Positions 53,738 through 62,630 of a stretch of 64,000 nucleotides of DNA are shown here, one piece after another. This DNA comes from JACNKV01 sp964388155 (GTDB lineage Bacteria > Fidelibacterota > Marinisomatia > Marinisomatales > JACNKV01), in assembly GCA_964388155.1 (NCBI GenBank), contig CAYLYH010000003.1, positions 37,458 through 101,457 on the forward strand, given 5' to 3'. The notes beneath the pieces were generated by a model. It ran no database searches and was not told the origin of the DNA. It saw nothing but the letters and a program-made list of their open reading frames with translations. Numbering within the stretch: the first letter of the stretch is position 1; every line of letters starts with the position of its first letter. The translations under genes and the position numbers were made by a program.

Positions 53738-55309
53738 CTATTTCTTCTTTTTGTCAGAGGATTCTTTTTTAGGGGGCCCCTCTTTGGGTTTTTCAGCCGG
53801 AGCGGGAGGTGCATCGTCCTCCAACCATTCTTGAACAATTCGTGTTGCGGTATTTGGCTGCCCGACACTCATAGAAACCACCGCTTTTCTAATGTCGTTG
53901 ACCTCACTTTGAAGCACACTGATGTCTTCTTCTTTTGCCTGAGTGATCTTCGGTTTTTCATTTTGCTTTTCAAACGTTTGTACTTCTTGTCCCGAATCTT
54001 TTGCTACTGTTTTTTTTTTCTTTTTTGGTTTGCGTCTGGGTGGATACATCCATGGCGGGGGTGGCGGATACGCCTGTTTTGATCGACCGGCGAGTAGTGC
54101 AACAACCACTAACAGAAGAATGACAAGCAATGCGCCTAGTAGAAAAAGTATGATTTTCATTGTGTTGGATGATTGCCCATTGCTCCCATTTAACTGGCGA
54201 TCCAAATCCTCTTGAACTTGTTCTAGTGAACCAAGTCGATCGGTAATTTGAGCGTCTATTTGGGAAATAAGTTGTTCCCGTTGTTGTATTTCCGTTTGGG
54301 TTTCCTCAATTTCTTCCGTTGGGAGGTTCTTCTCCAGTGACACGCTTAGCGAATCAATCTGTTGTTTTAGAATGTTTATTTGAATAGAGTCTTGTCTGAT
54401 AATCCGCTCACGCTCTTGCTTAAAGGCTCTTTCTTTTTCTTCTTGTTCAAATTGTGTAAGCAATGATTGAAGGTATTGTCTGTCTTCAATTCTTCTGCTT
54501 TCTTCTTCATCTCGATATCGGTCTAATTCTGTCTGCCAGTTTTCTTGTTCAGTGGATTTGACTATTTTTTCATTTTCCATCGCATCTAATTTTTCCGCAA
54601 TCACCTTTAACAAGACCTGTTCCGCTGTTTTTTCATCTCTCCGTGTTTTGAAACTTGCCGTCATAATACTCAAAACATCGCCTCTTGCTCGATTAAACCG
54701 AGAAGCCATCATCACAATTTGGCGTATGTTTTCTATCATTTCCGGAGCAGCTCCCTCATTTAAAATAAGGCTGATTTCCTGTCGGCTGACCTCAGCAATT
54801 GAAGGACGTTTCATAATGGATGTTTTTGAAAGTGAGGGCTCCTTCTTTACTTCAATCTCCACTTCTATGTTTCCGGGTGCTTCTTTTTCCGGAGACGGGG
54901 CGGGCGGTGTCTCTTTACTGCGGTCCACTTCTACTTCAAACTCAAAGCCGGGTATAGGCAACCCAACCATGGATGTTTTTGGTGGTGTTAGGGGGCTTGT
55001 GTCTATCTCATCGAGATCGATGTTTTCATTTACTACGATAGGCGCTACATCTGTTTTTGTGGTTTTATCTCCGGTGAAAACCGTAACTTGTTCTTCCATC
55101 GCATCTGTAATTTTGAGTTCAATACTCACATCAATTACATATTTCGATTCGTCAATTATCTTTGAAAGTGCATCAGAAATGCGATTTCGCAAGTCGTTTT
55201 CCACCATCAGTTTTTGTGTAAGATAGCCGGATTCCTGTCCGATTGTCAGGGTATACCCCGTCATTAAGATCCCTATGGTAATCCATTTCATATAAAATCG
55301 CTTTTTCAT
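53738..55309 (-). CDS. Shortened FliF-like protein with coiled coil
   Basis: 523 residues from the ATG at 55309, chosen because AGGAG precedes it by five bases (an ATG 18 bases upstream at 55327 directly abuts the motB stop). N-terminal hydrophobic segment (about 8-24). Two parts match the RBM3 ring-building domain of FliF: LRNRISDALSKIIDESKYVI at about 40-60 (with VIDVSIELKITDAMEE following) and EISLILNEGAAPEMIENIRQ at about 178-197 with FNRARGDVLSIM. A long Glu/Gln/Arg coiled coil (about 225-370), a strong membrane helix (about 384-408) and a cytoplasmic tail follow. The tail holds QPNTATRIVQEWLEDD, as in the FliG-binding end of FliF. RBM1 and RBM2 are absent. Confidence 0.7.
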   Translation of the reverse strand: MKKRFYMKWITIGILMTGYTLTIGQESGYLTQKLMVENDLRNRISDALSKIIDESKYVIDVSIELKITDAMEEQVTVFTGDKTTKTDVAPIVVNENIDLDEIDTSPLTPPKTSMVGLPIPGFEFEVEVDRSKETPPAPSPEKEAPGNIEVEIEVKKEPSLSKTSIMKRPSIAEVSRQEISLILNEGAAPEMIENIRQIVMMASRFNRARGDVLSIMTASFKTRRDEKTAEQVLLKVIAEKLDAMENEKIVKSTEQENWQTELDRYRDEEESRRIEDRQYLQSLLTQFEQEEKERAFKQERERIIRQDSIQINILKQQIDSLSVSLEKNLPTEEIEETQTEIQQREQLISQIDAQITDRLGSLEQVQEDLDRQLNGSNGQSSNTMKIILFLLGALLVILLLVVVALLAGRSKQAYPPPPPWMYPPRRKPKKKKKTVAKDSGQEVQTFEKQNEKPKITQAKEEDISVLQSEVNDIRKAVVSMSVGQPNTATRIVQEWLEDDAPPAPAEKPKEGPPKKESSDKKKK

Positions 55310-55327
55310 GGTGACTCCTCTTGTCAT

Positions 55328-56083
55328 TTAATTTGTTGCTCCTGCGGGTGCTAAAAAGGTGATTTCGACGCGCCTGTTTCTTGACATTAATTCTTTTGTT
55401 GCATTTAATTCTCTGATTAATTTTTCATCAATAAGGCGATCTGTCGGTCTGTCTCTTGGGATATATTTGGAGTACCCCACAGCCTGAAGCCTTGTTGGAG
55501 ATACACCTAATTTGATTAACTCTCGTGTCACAACCGCAGCCCTTGCGCTGGACAATTCCCAGTTTGACGGATATTTTGCTATAAACTTATCCGAGATTGG
55601 CTGATTGTCTGTGTGTCCCTCAATTGCAATTTGGAAAGGTGATTTATTAATAAGCGGTGCTATTTTTTCGAGAATGGGAAAAATCTTTGGTGTGAGCTCG
55701 GCTAACCCGGATTTAAAGCTGATGTCAGATTTTATTTCCAAACTAATGCCCTTTTGGTTGGTATTCACTTCAACAGGCGGGTCTCCTGACGTTGGGTCTT
55801 TTTCCATCTCTTCAACAATTTTATCCGCTTCCTTTTTCACATCAGCTAAATTCATGGCTTGGTTGTCTACTTTGATTTTTTTTCCAACGGATTTACCCAT
55901 TGCATCCGCCATTTGCTGAAGTTTCACCGGGTCAATGGTGGACATTGCTGCGACTAACACAAAAAAAGCAAAAAGAAGTGTCATCATATCCGCAAACGTG
56001 CCAAACCATCCCGGAAGCCCTTCGTCAACTTGTCGGCGGCCTTTTTCTAAATACTTCTTTTTTTCCTTTGGCGTAATCGCCAT
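55328..56083 (-). CDS. motB: MotB-like stator subunit with OmpA domain
   Basis: 251 residues. Asp32 in the membrane helix (TFADMMTLLFAFFVLVAAMS) is the ion-carrying residue of MotB. The C-terminal OmpA-like peptidoglycan-binding domain has IEGHTDN, NWELSSARAAVV and RNRRVEI. It is a proton- or sodium-driven stator anchored to the cell wall. Overlaps no neighbour; 8 bases from the motA gene and directly followed by the FliF-like gene. Confidence 0.92.
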   Translation of the reverse strand: MAITPKEKKKYLEKGRRQVDEGLPGWFGTFADMMTLLFAFFVLVAAMSTIDPVKLQQMADAMGKSVGKKIKVDNQAMNLADVKKEADKIVEEMEKDPTSGDPPVEVNTNQKGISLEIKSDISFKSGLAELTPKIFPILEKIAPLINKSPFQIAIEGHTDNQPISDKFIAKYPSNWELSSARAAVVTRELIKLGVSPTRLQAVGYSKYIPRDRPTDRLIDEKLIRELNATKELMSRNRRVEITFLAPAGATN

Positions 56084-56091
56084 ACGCTATC

Positions 56092-56877
56092 CTATTCTTC
56101 TCTCTTTCTTTCTTTCGGTGGGATAAAGGCATTGAGTTTTTCCCGAACAATCAGCGGGTGTTTTTTCTGGTGAATTAATCGTGTGGCTTCCACAAACATG
56201 GATTGGATGGTGTTTGTAAATGCGATTCGAGAAGAAAGCTTTGCTGACATGGGCAGAAAAAACAAATTAGCAAAGACCGCGCCGTAGAAGGTTGTAATCA
56301 AGGCAGCTGACATCCCGACACCAAGCGCTCCCATTCCACCACCGCTTCCAAACCCTGCCAACATAATAACCAAACCGATGAGCGTCCCAATCATTCCCCA
56401 TGCGGGAGCCATTGTTCCCATTGTTTTGAACAAGTCCGCCTGACTTCGTTCACGTATTTCTCTGTAATCAATGCTTGTGTTCATCACGTCCAATAATTCT
56501 TCAACAGAATATCCCGAGGCAACCATTTCAATTCCATCTCGAAAAAAATGATCTTTAATGGAATTTAAATTCTTTTCAAGTTCAATCGTGCCGCCCTTGC
56601 GTGCAATTCCGGCAATCTCCACAGCATCTTCAACAGTAGCGCCTAAGGTTCGTTTACTTCCTTTAAACACGGCGCCCATTGCGGAAAACAGCCCTAAAAC
56701 ATCCTGAAGCGGAAAGGCGACTGACACGGACGCGACCATCCCCCCGAATACGATTGCAAAACTTGATGTTGACAAAAACACCCCCATTTCAGCGCCGGCT
56801 GAAGATGCGGCAAGAAATATCCCCGCACCAATAGATACCAACCCTAGAATAATACCGACAATCGTTGCAATGTCCAT
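56092..56877 (-). CDS. motA: MotA-like stator subunit
   Basis: 261 residues with four membrane helices. MDIATIVGIILGLVSI and the large cytoplasmic loop precede APAWGMIGTLIGLVIMLAG and AALITTFYGAVFANLFFLP, the TM3/TM4 signatures of PomA/MotA. With MotB it makes an ion channel that pushes on FliG. The charged loop that touches FliG (REIRERSQADLFKTMG) is present. Confidence 0.93.
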   Translation of the reverse strand: MDIATIVGIILGLVSIGAGIFLAASSAGAEMGVFLSTSSFAIVFGGMVASVSVAFPLQDVLGLFSAMGAVFKGSKRTLGATVEDAVEIAGIARKGGTIELEKNLNSIKDHFFRDGIEMVASGYSVEELLDVMNTSIDYREIRERSQADLFKTMGTMAPAWGMIGTLIGLVIMLAGFGSGGGMGALGVGMSAALITTFYGAVFANLFFLPMSAKLSSRIAFTNTIQSMFVEATRLIHQKKHPLIVREKLNAFIPPKERKREE

Positions 56878-56881
56878 ACGT

Positions 56882-58276
56882 TTACTCCTCAGTAATGCTT
56901 GTGGCTTTTAGTCGATTTTCATGCAAGGCTTTCAGAATATTCCTTACGTCGTCATATTCCGGATCAAGTCGCAGTGCAAGGTTCCAGTCAATCGTTGCTC
57001 GCTGAATATCGCCCAATTTATAGTAAATAGATCCTCTGCGCGCGTAGGCTAACGCAAGCCCGGGGTTTACATCGATGGCCGCTTCTACTTCTTTTAGCGC
57101 CCCCCTATAATCCCCGGAATAAAAATACCGAAGCGATCTGGATAAGTGCCGCATTGCTTCATTTGCTTTTTTCTTCGCAATATTATTATCCATGCGGGTC
57201 GTTTTAAGTGCTTCTTCAAGGAATTGTGACTCCTGCTCTTTTGCGGAAAGTTGAGTTATGAGATTCCTCATTTCGTTATTCATCATACTAATTGAATCTT
57301 TAATAGTATTCACCGCAAAATCTGCTGCCAGAAGTGTCGAGTCTAGTCCGGAAGGGACTTCCATCGCTGTACCTGTTTCTCCGGTGATATCTGATGGGTC
57401 GGGTGAGGGCGCGGAGGCACCACGAAAAAGAGAGCCCGCCTGTCCTTTTTTCGGCACAGACATGTCAATTCCAAGTGTAATGCCCGGATGGCCATTCCAG
57501 TATTTGGTATCCCAGTCCGGAAGTTTTTCTATGTGGGTGAACCCAATGTTCAGGCGATAGTCCGAGGTAAGGGGGATGCGGAGTCCCACATTGACGCCTG
57601 TACCGTCGAATTCACCCACAAGATCTAAGCCGCCCCAATCTGTAAAGTAGGGGGTTTTAAGAATAAAGCCCAAAAACACGCCCGCACTGATTCCTGTACT
57701 GTTTGTTGTGTCTGTTGCAATGGTGGCCGTGTCCGGAGAGGTTGAAGCAAGGCTTCCGGTACCAAAGCCCATAAATGTTTTCATTGCATAGGCGCCAATT
57801 TCTTTTTCACTGTTTATAACAGCAAAAAAGGATAATTCATCGGGGTTTAACCTGAGCCCTTCACCTTCAATATTCTGAAAGACAATATCCTGAACCCCAA
57901 CGGAGATGGAGATATCATGATAGGTGTAAACCCTTTGTTGCAAATGAAATCCGAATTCTACCGGGACTTGCATTTGGGTTTGACCAAGAACTGACAGGGC
58001 TGTTGTGTCCGCGCCTGTTACCGCAGAAAAGCCAAGATGAAAGTTTTTCCCCAGTTCTGTATCAAAATACACGCCCTTCGCTGTGTTCATTGGGTTTAGG
58101 TTGTGAATTTCCAACCCAAAACCGGCACGGAACAAATAGGGGCTTCGTCCTACACTGCTAAAGGGGATTTTCATCATGTGCCCCGGGCGCGTATAGGCGA
58201 TTCGTGCAGATCCCCACCCCGCAGTGGCAAGCCCAAAACACAGTACGGCTGCTAAAATCAACTGTTTATGTTTCAT
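56882..58276 (-). CDS. Outer-membrane barrel-like protein with coiled coil and TPRs
   Basis: 464 residues: signal peptide (1-22), a beta-rich region resembling an outer-membrane barrel (about 30-290), a Pro/Ser-rich linker, a coiled coil (about 315-370) and two TPRs (about 380-460) with LAYARRGSIYYKLGD. It starts the contact with the motor genes: its stop lies 4 bases before the motA start. A periplasmic or envelope-spanning partner of the motor is the natural guess; no known family is recognised. Confidence 0.65.
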   Translation of the reverse strand: MKHKQLILAAVLCFGLATAGWGSARIAYTRPGHMMKIPFSSVGRSPYLFRAGFGLEIHNLNPMNTAKGVYFDTELGKNFHLGFSAVTGADTTALSVLGQTQMQVPVEFGFHLQQRVYTYHDISISVGVQDIVFQNIEGEGLRLNPDELSFFAVINSEKEIGAYAMKTFMGFGTGSLASTSPDTATIATDTTNSTGISAGVFLGFILKTPYFTDWGGLDLVGEFDGTGVNVGLRIPLTSDYRLNIGFTHIEKLPDWDTKYWNGHPGITLGIDMSVPKKGQAGSLFRGASAPSPDPSDITGETGTAMEVPSGLDSTLLAADFAVNTIKDSISMMNNEMRNLITQLSAKEQESQFLEEALKTTRMDNNIAKKKANEAMRHLSRSLRYFYSGDYRGALKEVEAAIDVNPGLALAYARRGSIYYKLGDIQRATIDWNLALRLDPEYDDVRNILKALHENRLKATSITEE

Positions 58277-58326
58277 GGTGATTAATTCGCTTTCTTCAAT
58301 TCTTTTTTAGAGGTTTAAGAGCGCTA

Positions 58327-59466
58327 TCATTCATATTCTTCCCAATCGATTGTATATGAATATCCAATAAAGGATCCAAATGAATGGGGAACATAAAGCT
58401 CAAAGGTTCCGGTTGCTCCCGGCAGTAGCGTCGCATCTGTGGTAATTCCGGAATCAAAGGTGTGGTAACCACCTCGGATAAATGTGGTTAAGGTTTTGGT
58501 CTCTCCGCTCCAGTTTTTCCGAAAAACAAAATCAACTTTAACAAAATCAGACCTTCGTCCGCCTATGTTTTTAATCTGCCCGGTAAAAATGATATTTCCC
58601 TGGTTGTCTTTCTTTTCAGTGATATTTCCCATCAACACACAATTTGCAGAAAACTGCCTGCCCGCATCTCTGGCAAGCGGGCTTGGTGATGTGTATTTCG
58701 GTTCTGCTAATTTCGGCATTGGGGGCGGGGTATAGCTGTCTCTGATTTGCTCCGGGACATATTCCTGTTGCTCTTCCGTTACAATATTGTCGATAACTCT
58801 CACAATGTTTGTTCTTTCAATGATTAAATAACCAACAAGCGTTTCAATTTTAAGGGTTTTATCATCCTGATAAATAATTTTACCAAACACGGTGCTACCG
58901 TTTTTCAAAATAATTTCTTTCGAATAAATCGCAAGTGGATTAACCCACATCTTACTCAGTGCTTTCAGGTCTTTTAATTCTGTGTTGAGGTGTTTGATTT
59001 CCGCAGCCATTTTCTTTATTTCGAAACTCAGTTCATTCATTAAATAATCTTTGGCAGGCCCTTCTTTTATTTCTCCTGTTTCGATTGTAAATACTTCATC
59101 TACCGGGGGCGGGCCTTCCGCAGAAATTGGTTCTTTCGGGACGGTCAACGTTAAGGCAATATCCTTAACATCGGCATCAACAACTGTAACAGGATAAAAA
59201 GCCTTGCCCATGTCTCCACCTTTTGCTTCAAGTGTGTAGTCCCCCGGCATTACCTTTTTAAATGTGAAGTTCCCTTTTAGAAGTGGAAGTTTGCTTGTGG
59301 TGGTTCGTTGGAGTTCTGCTCGCTCCTCTCCCAGTAACAAAACGGTTATTTTGGCTGTCTTGTCACCGGATGAATTCTTAACAACGCCTTTAATAGAAAA
59401 GTCCTCTGCAAAAACAACGGACAAAAAGAATGTAAGAATTGCAATAAGGTAAGTTGTCCTTTTCAT
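58327..59466 (-). CDS. Secreted protein with carboxypeptidase-like and FxLyD-like domains
   Basis: 379 residues from the ATG at 59466, chosen because GAGG precedes it at the right distance and a clean signal peptide (MKRTTYLIAILTFFLSVVFA) follows; the ATG at 59484 adds six residues. A carboxypeptidase-regulatory-like fold (about 20-120), a helical coil (about 150-175), an SH3/Sm-like strand segment (EIILKNGSTVFGKIIYQDDK) and a C-terminal FxLyD-like beta domain. First gene of the motor operon. Function unknown. Confidence 0.6.
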   Translation of the reverse strand: MKRTTYLIAILTFFLSVVFAEDFSIKGVVKNSSGDKTAKITVLLLGEERAELQRTTTSKLPLLKGNFTFKKVMPGDYTLEAKGGDMGKAFYPVTVVDADVKDIALTLTVPKEPISAEGPPPVDEVFTIETGEIKEGPAKDYLMNELSFEIKKMAAEIKHLNTELKDLKALSKMWVNPLAIYSKEIILKNGSTVFGKIIYQDDKTLKIETLVGYLIIERTNIVRVIDNIVTEEQQEYVPEQIRDSYTPPPMPKLAEPKYTSPSPLARDAGRQFSANCVLMGNITEKKDNQGNIIFTGQIKNIGGRRSDFVKVDFVFRKNWSGETKTLTTFIRGGYHTFDSGITTDATLLPGATGTFELYVPHSFGSFIGYSYTIDWEEYE

Positions 59467-59733
59467 GTTCGCCTCTATTTTCATAATATGTACCTCGGAT
59501 TGATGACACCCGCCCGAATAAAGGACGGATACGGGTTCATATTACCCCAATTTCAGCACGGATGTCAAGATAAAATCGTACTGTTTTTGTAACAATTTAT
59601 GGCTGGGGTAAACAATGTATGACGCTGGGGGGTGTCTTTTTTACATTGGTTTATCACAGTCTTGCGTACCTGCTCAGTCAATTGGGTATAACAGGGGAAC
59701 AGGGGAGACAGACCAGACGCTAAACCTTTACGT

Positions 59734-60372
59734 TTAATTTATTGTGCAACACCCACACGCTTTTCCTTTCGCTTTTTCAAATGCTTCTCTCCCTTCCTTA
59801 AACGCAAACCAGGCAATCAACACTGCGCCTGCAGAATCAATTCCGCCGATACCGGTTATTGCGTACCCAAGGCTGGAGACCAGCAAGACAATCGACAGAT
59901 AAAAACACACCTTTGTGCAATTGGCATCTGAAAGAATGGCGTCGGATTTTAATTCTTTTCCGACCTTGACTTTGTAGTGAATAAGCAGCCACATCGTCAA
60001 AAGAGAGATCGTCGAAATCACAATTCCCCAAAAGGTTGTTTTGGGATGATGGTTTTGTAAAATATTCAGCGCGGCGGTAACGAGCAATCCTGCCGTCAGC
60101 AAATAAAATACTGTTCCGGTTATTTTTAATGCGGTTTTTTCAAAGCGATCCGGGTTCTCTGTTTCATTTTGACGAATTCGAAAAATCATGTGCCAAATTC
60201 CAATGCCGGAAATAACCTCGACAAATGAATCCACGCCAAATCCAAACAGGGCGAGGGTTTCATCATCCATGCCGAAATACACCGACGCTAACCCTTCCAA
60301 AAGATTGTAAAATACGGTGATTTGCGCCAGCACCAGTGCGATTCGAAATAGTGTTTCTTGCCTTTTATTCAT
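59734..60372 (-). CDS. Cation-efflux-like membrane protein with Cys-rich tail
   Basis: 212 residues from the ATG at 60372, preceded by GGAAAC; an upstream frame to 60429 would overlap psuG. About six membrane helices. DSFVEVISG in the second helix and KSDAILSDANCTKVC in the fifth recall the Asp-containing helices of CDF transporters, but this is a shorter branch. The tail GKACGCC could bind metal. It is transcribed divergently from psuG, with only about 46 bases between the starts. Confidence 0.7.
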   Translation of the reverse strand: MNKRQETLFRIALVLAQITVFYNLLEGLASVYFGMDDETLALFGFGVDSFVEVISGIGIWHMIFRIRQNETENPDRFEKTALKITGTVFYLLTAGLLVTAALNILQNHHPKTTFWGIVISTISLLTMWLLIHYKVKVGKELKSDAILSDANCTKVCFYLSIVLLVSSLGYAITGIGGIDSAGAVLIAWFAFKEGREAFEKAKGKACGCCTIN

Positions 60373-60418
60373 GGGTGTTTCCTGTGTAAACTTGCTTTTA
60401 ACCGGAGGTAAATTAACC

Positions 60419-61351
60419 TTGAAATCCATTACAAATCGCTTTCATTTCAGCAAAGATGTCAAAGCCGCTCTCGAATTAGGTGAGCCCGTTTTAGCGCTTG
60501 AGTCTACCATTATTGCGCACGGAATGCCCTATCCGGACAATTTGGAATTTGCTCGAAACGCCGAGGATGTCGCCCTGAAACAGGGTGTTGTGCCGGCAAC
60601 TATCGCCATTTTGGACGGCATTGTTCACATTGGGCTTGTAAAAAGTTCACTGGAAACACTCGCTAAGGGGAAAGTTATCGAGAAAGTAGCCGTTCGAGAT
60701 ATTTCGCGGGTGCTTTCCCAAAAACGTTCCGGGGCAACCACCGTCTCCGCAACAATGAAATTGGCGCATCTTTCCGGGATTCCGGTTTTTGCTACGGGCG
60801 GTATCGGTGGCGTGCATCGCGGAGCCGAAACAACGCTTGACGTTTCTCAGGACATTAAGGAGTTAAGCCGGACACCGGTTATCGTTATTTCGGCGGGGGC
60901 AAAGGCAATTTTGGATATCCCAAAAACGTTGGAGGTGCTTGAAACAAAGGCTGTTCCGGTGTTGGGATATCAAACCGACAACTTTCCGGCGTTTTATTCA
61001 CGGACGTCCGGCGCTGCTGTTTCAGCTCGGGTTGATTCTCCAACAGAAATCGCAAGGCTGTATCAGTCTCATGTTGAGTTGGGTTTGTGCTCTGGTATTC
61101 TTATTGCGAATCCAATCCCAGAAAAAGCGGAAATCCCAAAAATAAAAATGGATAGCTACATCGAAACTACGCTTGATGAATGTTCATCAAAAAACATCTC
61201 CGGAAAAGCAGTTACGCCGTTTTTGTTAAAACGGATCGTAGAATTGACTGGCGGACGCAGCTTGGAAGCCAACATCGCCCTGGCGCTGAATAACGTGAAA
61301 TTGGGCGCCGAGATTGCGGTCTTTTGTCGAAAACTGAAAGCTGAAAGTTGA
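60419..61351 (+). CDS. psuG: Pseudouridine-5'-phosphate glycosidase
   Basis: 310 residues from TTG at 60419. A GGAGG ribosome site lies 10 bases before this TTG, and upstream sequence is not family-like. VLALESTIIAHGMPYP is the catalytic signature (Glu of ESTII), with the conserved ATGGIGGVHRGAE and YQTDNFPAFY further on. It splits pseudouridine 5'-phosphate into uracil and ribose 5-phosphate. The kinase PsuK is not next to it; instead a nucleoside hydrolase follows. Confidence 0.93.
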   Translation: MKSITNRFHFSKDVKAALELGEPVLALESTIIAHGMPYPDNLEFARNAEDVALKQGVVPATIAILDGIVHIGLVKSSLETLAKGKVIEKVAVRDISRVLSQKRSGATTVSATMKLAHLSGIPVFATGGIGGVHRGAETTLDVSQDIKELSRTPVIVISAGAKAILDIPKTLEVLETKAVPVLGYQTDNFPAFYSRTSGAAVSARVDSPTEIARLYQSHVELGLCSGILIANPIPEKAEIPKIKMDSYIETTLDECSSKNISGKAVTPFLLKRIVELTGGRSLEANIALALNNVKLGAEIAVFCRKLKAES

Positions 61352-61407
61352 AGGTCGGGGCGTTTACCACGTGAAATGTGGGACGGAAAAAGGATGAAGG
61401 TGTGACG

Positions 61408-62361
61408 ATGAAAAAACCAATTTGGCTGGATTGTGATCCCGGGCACGATGATTGTTTTGCGATATCCCTTGCGGCATATCATCCAAAATTAGACTTGCTG
61501 GGCATAAGCACGACAGGGGGAAACCAGGGCGTCGAAAAAACTACCCGCAATGCGCTTACGTGGTTAAACATTATTTACAAACCTGAAATTCCCGTGTATA
61601 AGGGCGAGGCCAATCCACTTGTGTTAAAACCTCAAATCTGTGCTGAAATTCACGGAGAATCCGGGCTGGAGCGTTTTTCATCTAGCCAAGAGCATTTATC
61701 CGCATCTCTGAAACCACAAAAACAAGATGCGGTTTCGGCGATGTCTGAAAACATTCTTCGGGCTTCTGAGCCGGTTACGCTGATTGGAACCGCCCGATTA
61801 ACCAATATTGCCCGTATGCTTCAGCGGTATCCTGAGACAAAAAAGAACCTTCGTCAAATTGTCATCATGGGTGGCGCTATCGGCATGGGAAACACGCAGC
61901 CTGCCGCAGAATTTAACATTGAGTCTGACCCTCACGCGGCGGAAATTGTGTTCGCGGGTGCCTCTGTAGACTATGGACTTGTGATGATTCCACTTGAGGT
62001 AACGCACCGGGTTTTAGTAACGCCCGACATTTTCAAGCGTGTCCGGGCGTTGGGTGAATTTGGTCTTTTGTGTGAAGATTTATTGCTTTTTTTCAAAGGC
62101 ACCTATAAAACTGTTTTTGGGTTTCCGGATCCGCCGCTGCATGACCCGTGCGCCGTGTTTTATGTTACAAACCCTGAATGTTTTTCTACAAAATTTGTAA
62201 ACGTGGAAATTGAAACTAAATCTCCGCTCAGCTTAGGACAAACCGTGGTTGATCTCTATTCCAGGGTGCAACGAAAACCCAACGTAACCGTCGGGCTTGA
62301 TATAAACACGGATATGTTTTGGGAAACCATGTTGGAGAATTTAAGATTGAAGCTTGAATGA
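61408..62361 (+). CDS. Inosine-uridine nucleoside hydrolase family protein
   Basis: 317 residues from the ATG at 61408, preceded by AAGG; an ATG at 61378 adds ten residues. The calcium-binding motif DCDPGHDD is at residues 8-15, and NIESDPHAAEI contains the second metal and ribose contacts. It hydrolyses ribonucleosides to base and ribose. Its partner by position is psuG, 56 bases upstream, so both feed base and ribose salvage. Confidence 0.88.
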   Translation: MKKPIWLDCDPGHDDCFAISLAAYHPKLDLLGISTTGGNQGVEKTTRNALTWLNIIYKPEIPVYKGEANPLVLKPQICAEIHGESGLERFSSSQEHLSASLKPQKQDAVSAMSENILRASEPVTLIGTARLTNIARMLQRYPETKKNLRQIVIMGGAIGMGNTQPAAEFNIESDPHAAEIVFAGASVDYGLVMIPLEVTHRVLVTPDIFKRVRALGEFGLLCEDLLLFFKGTYKTVFGFPDPPLHDPCAVFYVTNPECFSTKFVNVEIETKSPLSLGQTVVDLYSRVQRKPNVTVGLDINTDMFWETMLENLRLKLE

Positions 62362-62457
62362 ATGGAGGTCGGAGGAATGGCGTTATTAAGTGTTGGGCGG
62401 ATGCTTGTATCTGCTAGAAAGCTGTCATTTTAAGCACGATTTATTGGGAGGGAGATC

Positions 62458-62470
62458 TTCTTTGTCGGGC
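62458..62470. repeat. TTCTTTGTCGGGC repeat copy
   Basis: Third occurrence of the core shared with 8482-8498 and 26977-26993 (reverse complement), here followed by CCGGGTCGTG. The 518-base gap 62362-62879 holds no recognisable gene. Confidence 0.45.
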
Positions 62471-62554
62471 CCGGGTCGTGTATCTTCCGCAAAAAACACA
62501 TTCACATTACCGTCTATTTGTTTTTACTGGACAACTTCATCTTTTTATGCTTAC

Positions 62555-62583
62555 TTTTAACCAAGCCATTTGGCTTAAAGTTA
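62555..62583. other. attC-like short hairpin upstream of the integrase
   Basis: TTTTAACCAAGCCATTTGGC followed by TTAAAGTTA. AAGCCA/TGGCTT is a perfect stem, flanked by TAAC on the left and GTTA on the right, as in the ends of integron attC sites. At 29 bases it is far shorter than normal attC sites, so this is tentative. Confidence 0.25.
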
Positions 62584-62630
62584 TTTGACAGGGTGCAGGT
62601 GTACATTTGCGAACCGATTTTATACAATAA

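Noticed and set aside
54552..55226. 224-residue ORF opposite the FliF-like gene
   Set aside because: Ser/Ile-rich antisense reading of a coiled-coil gene, with no domain or start signal.
52793..56877. Zorya anti-phage system (ZorA/ZorB are MotA/MotB-like)
   Set aside because: The genes beside motA/motB are FliF- and FliG-like, and no ZorC, ZorD or helicase/nuclease gene is present. MotB has a normal OmpA domain.
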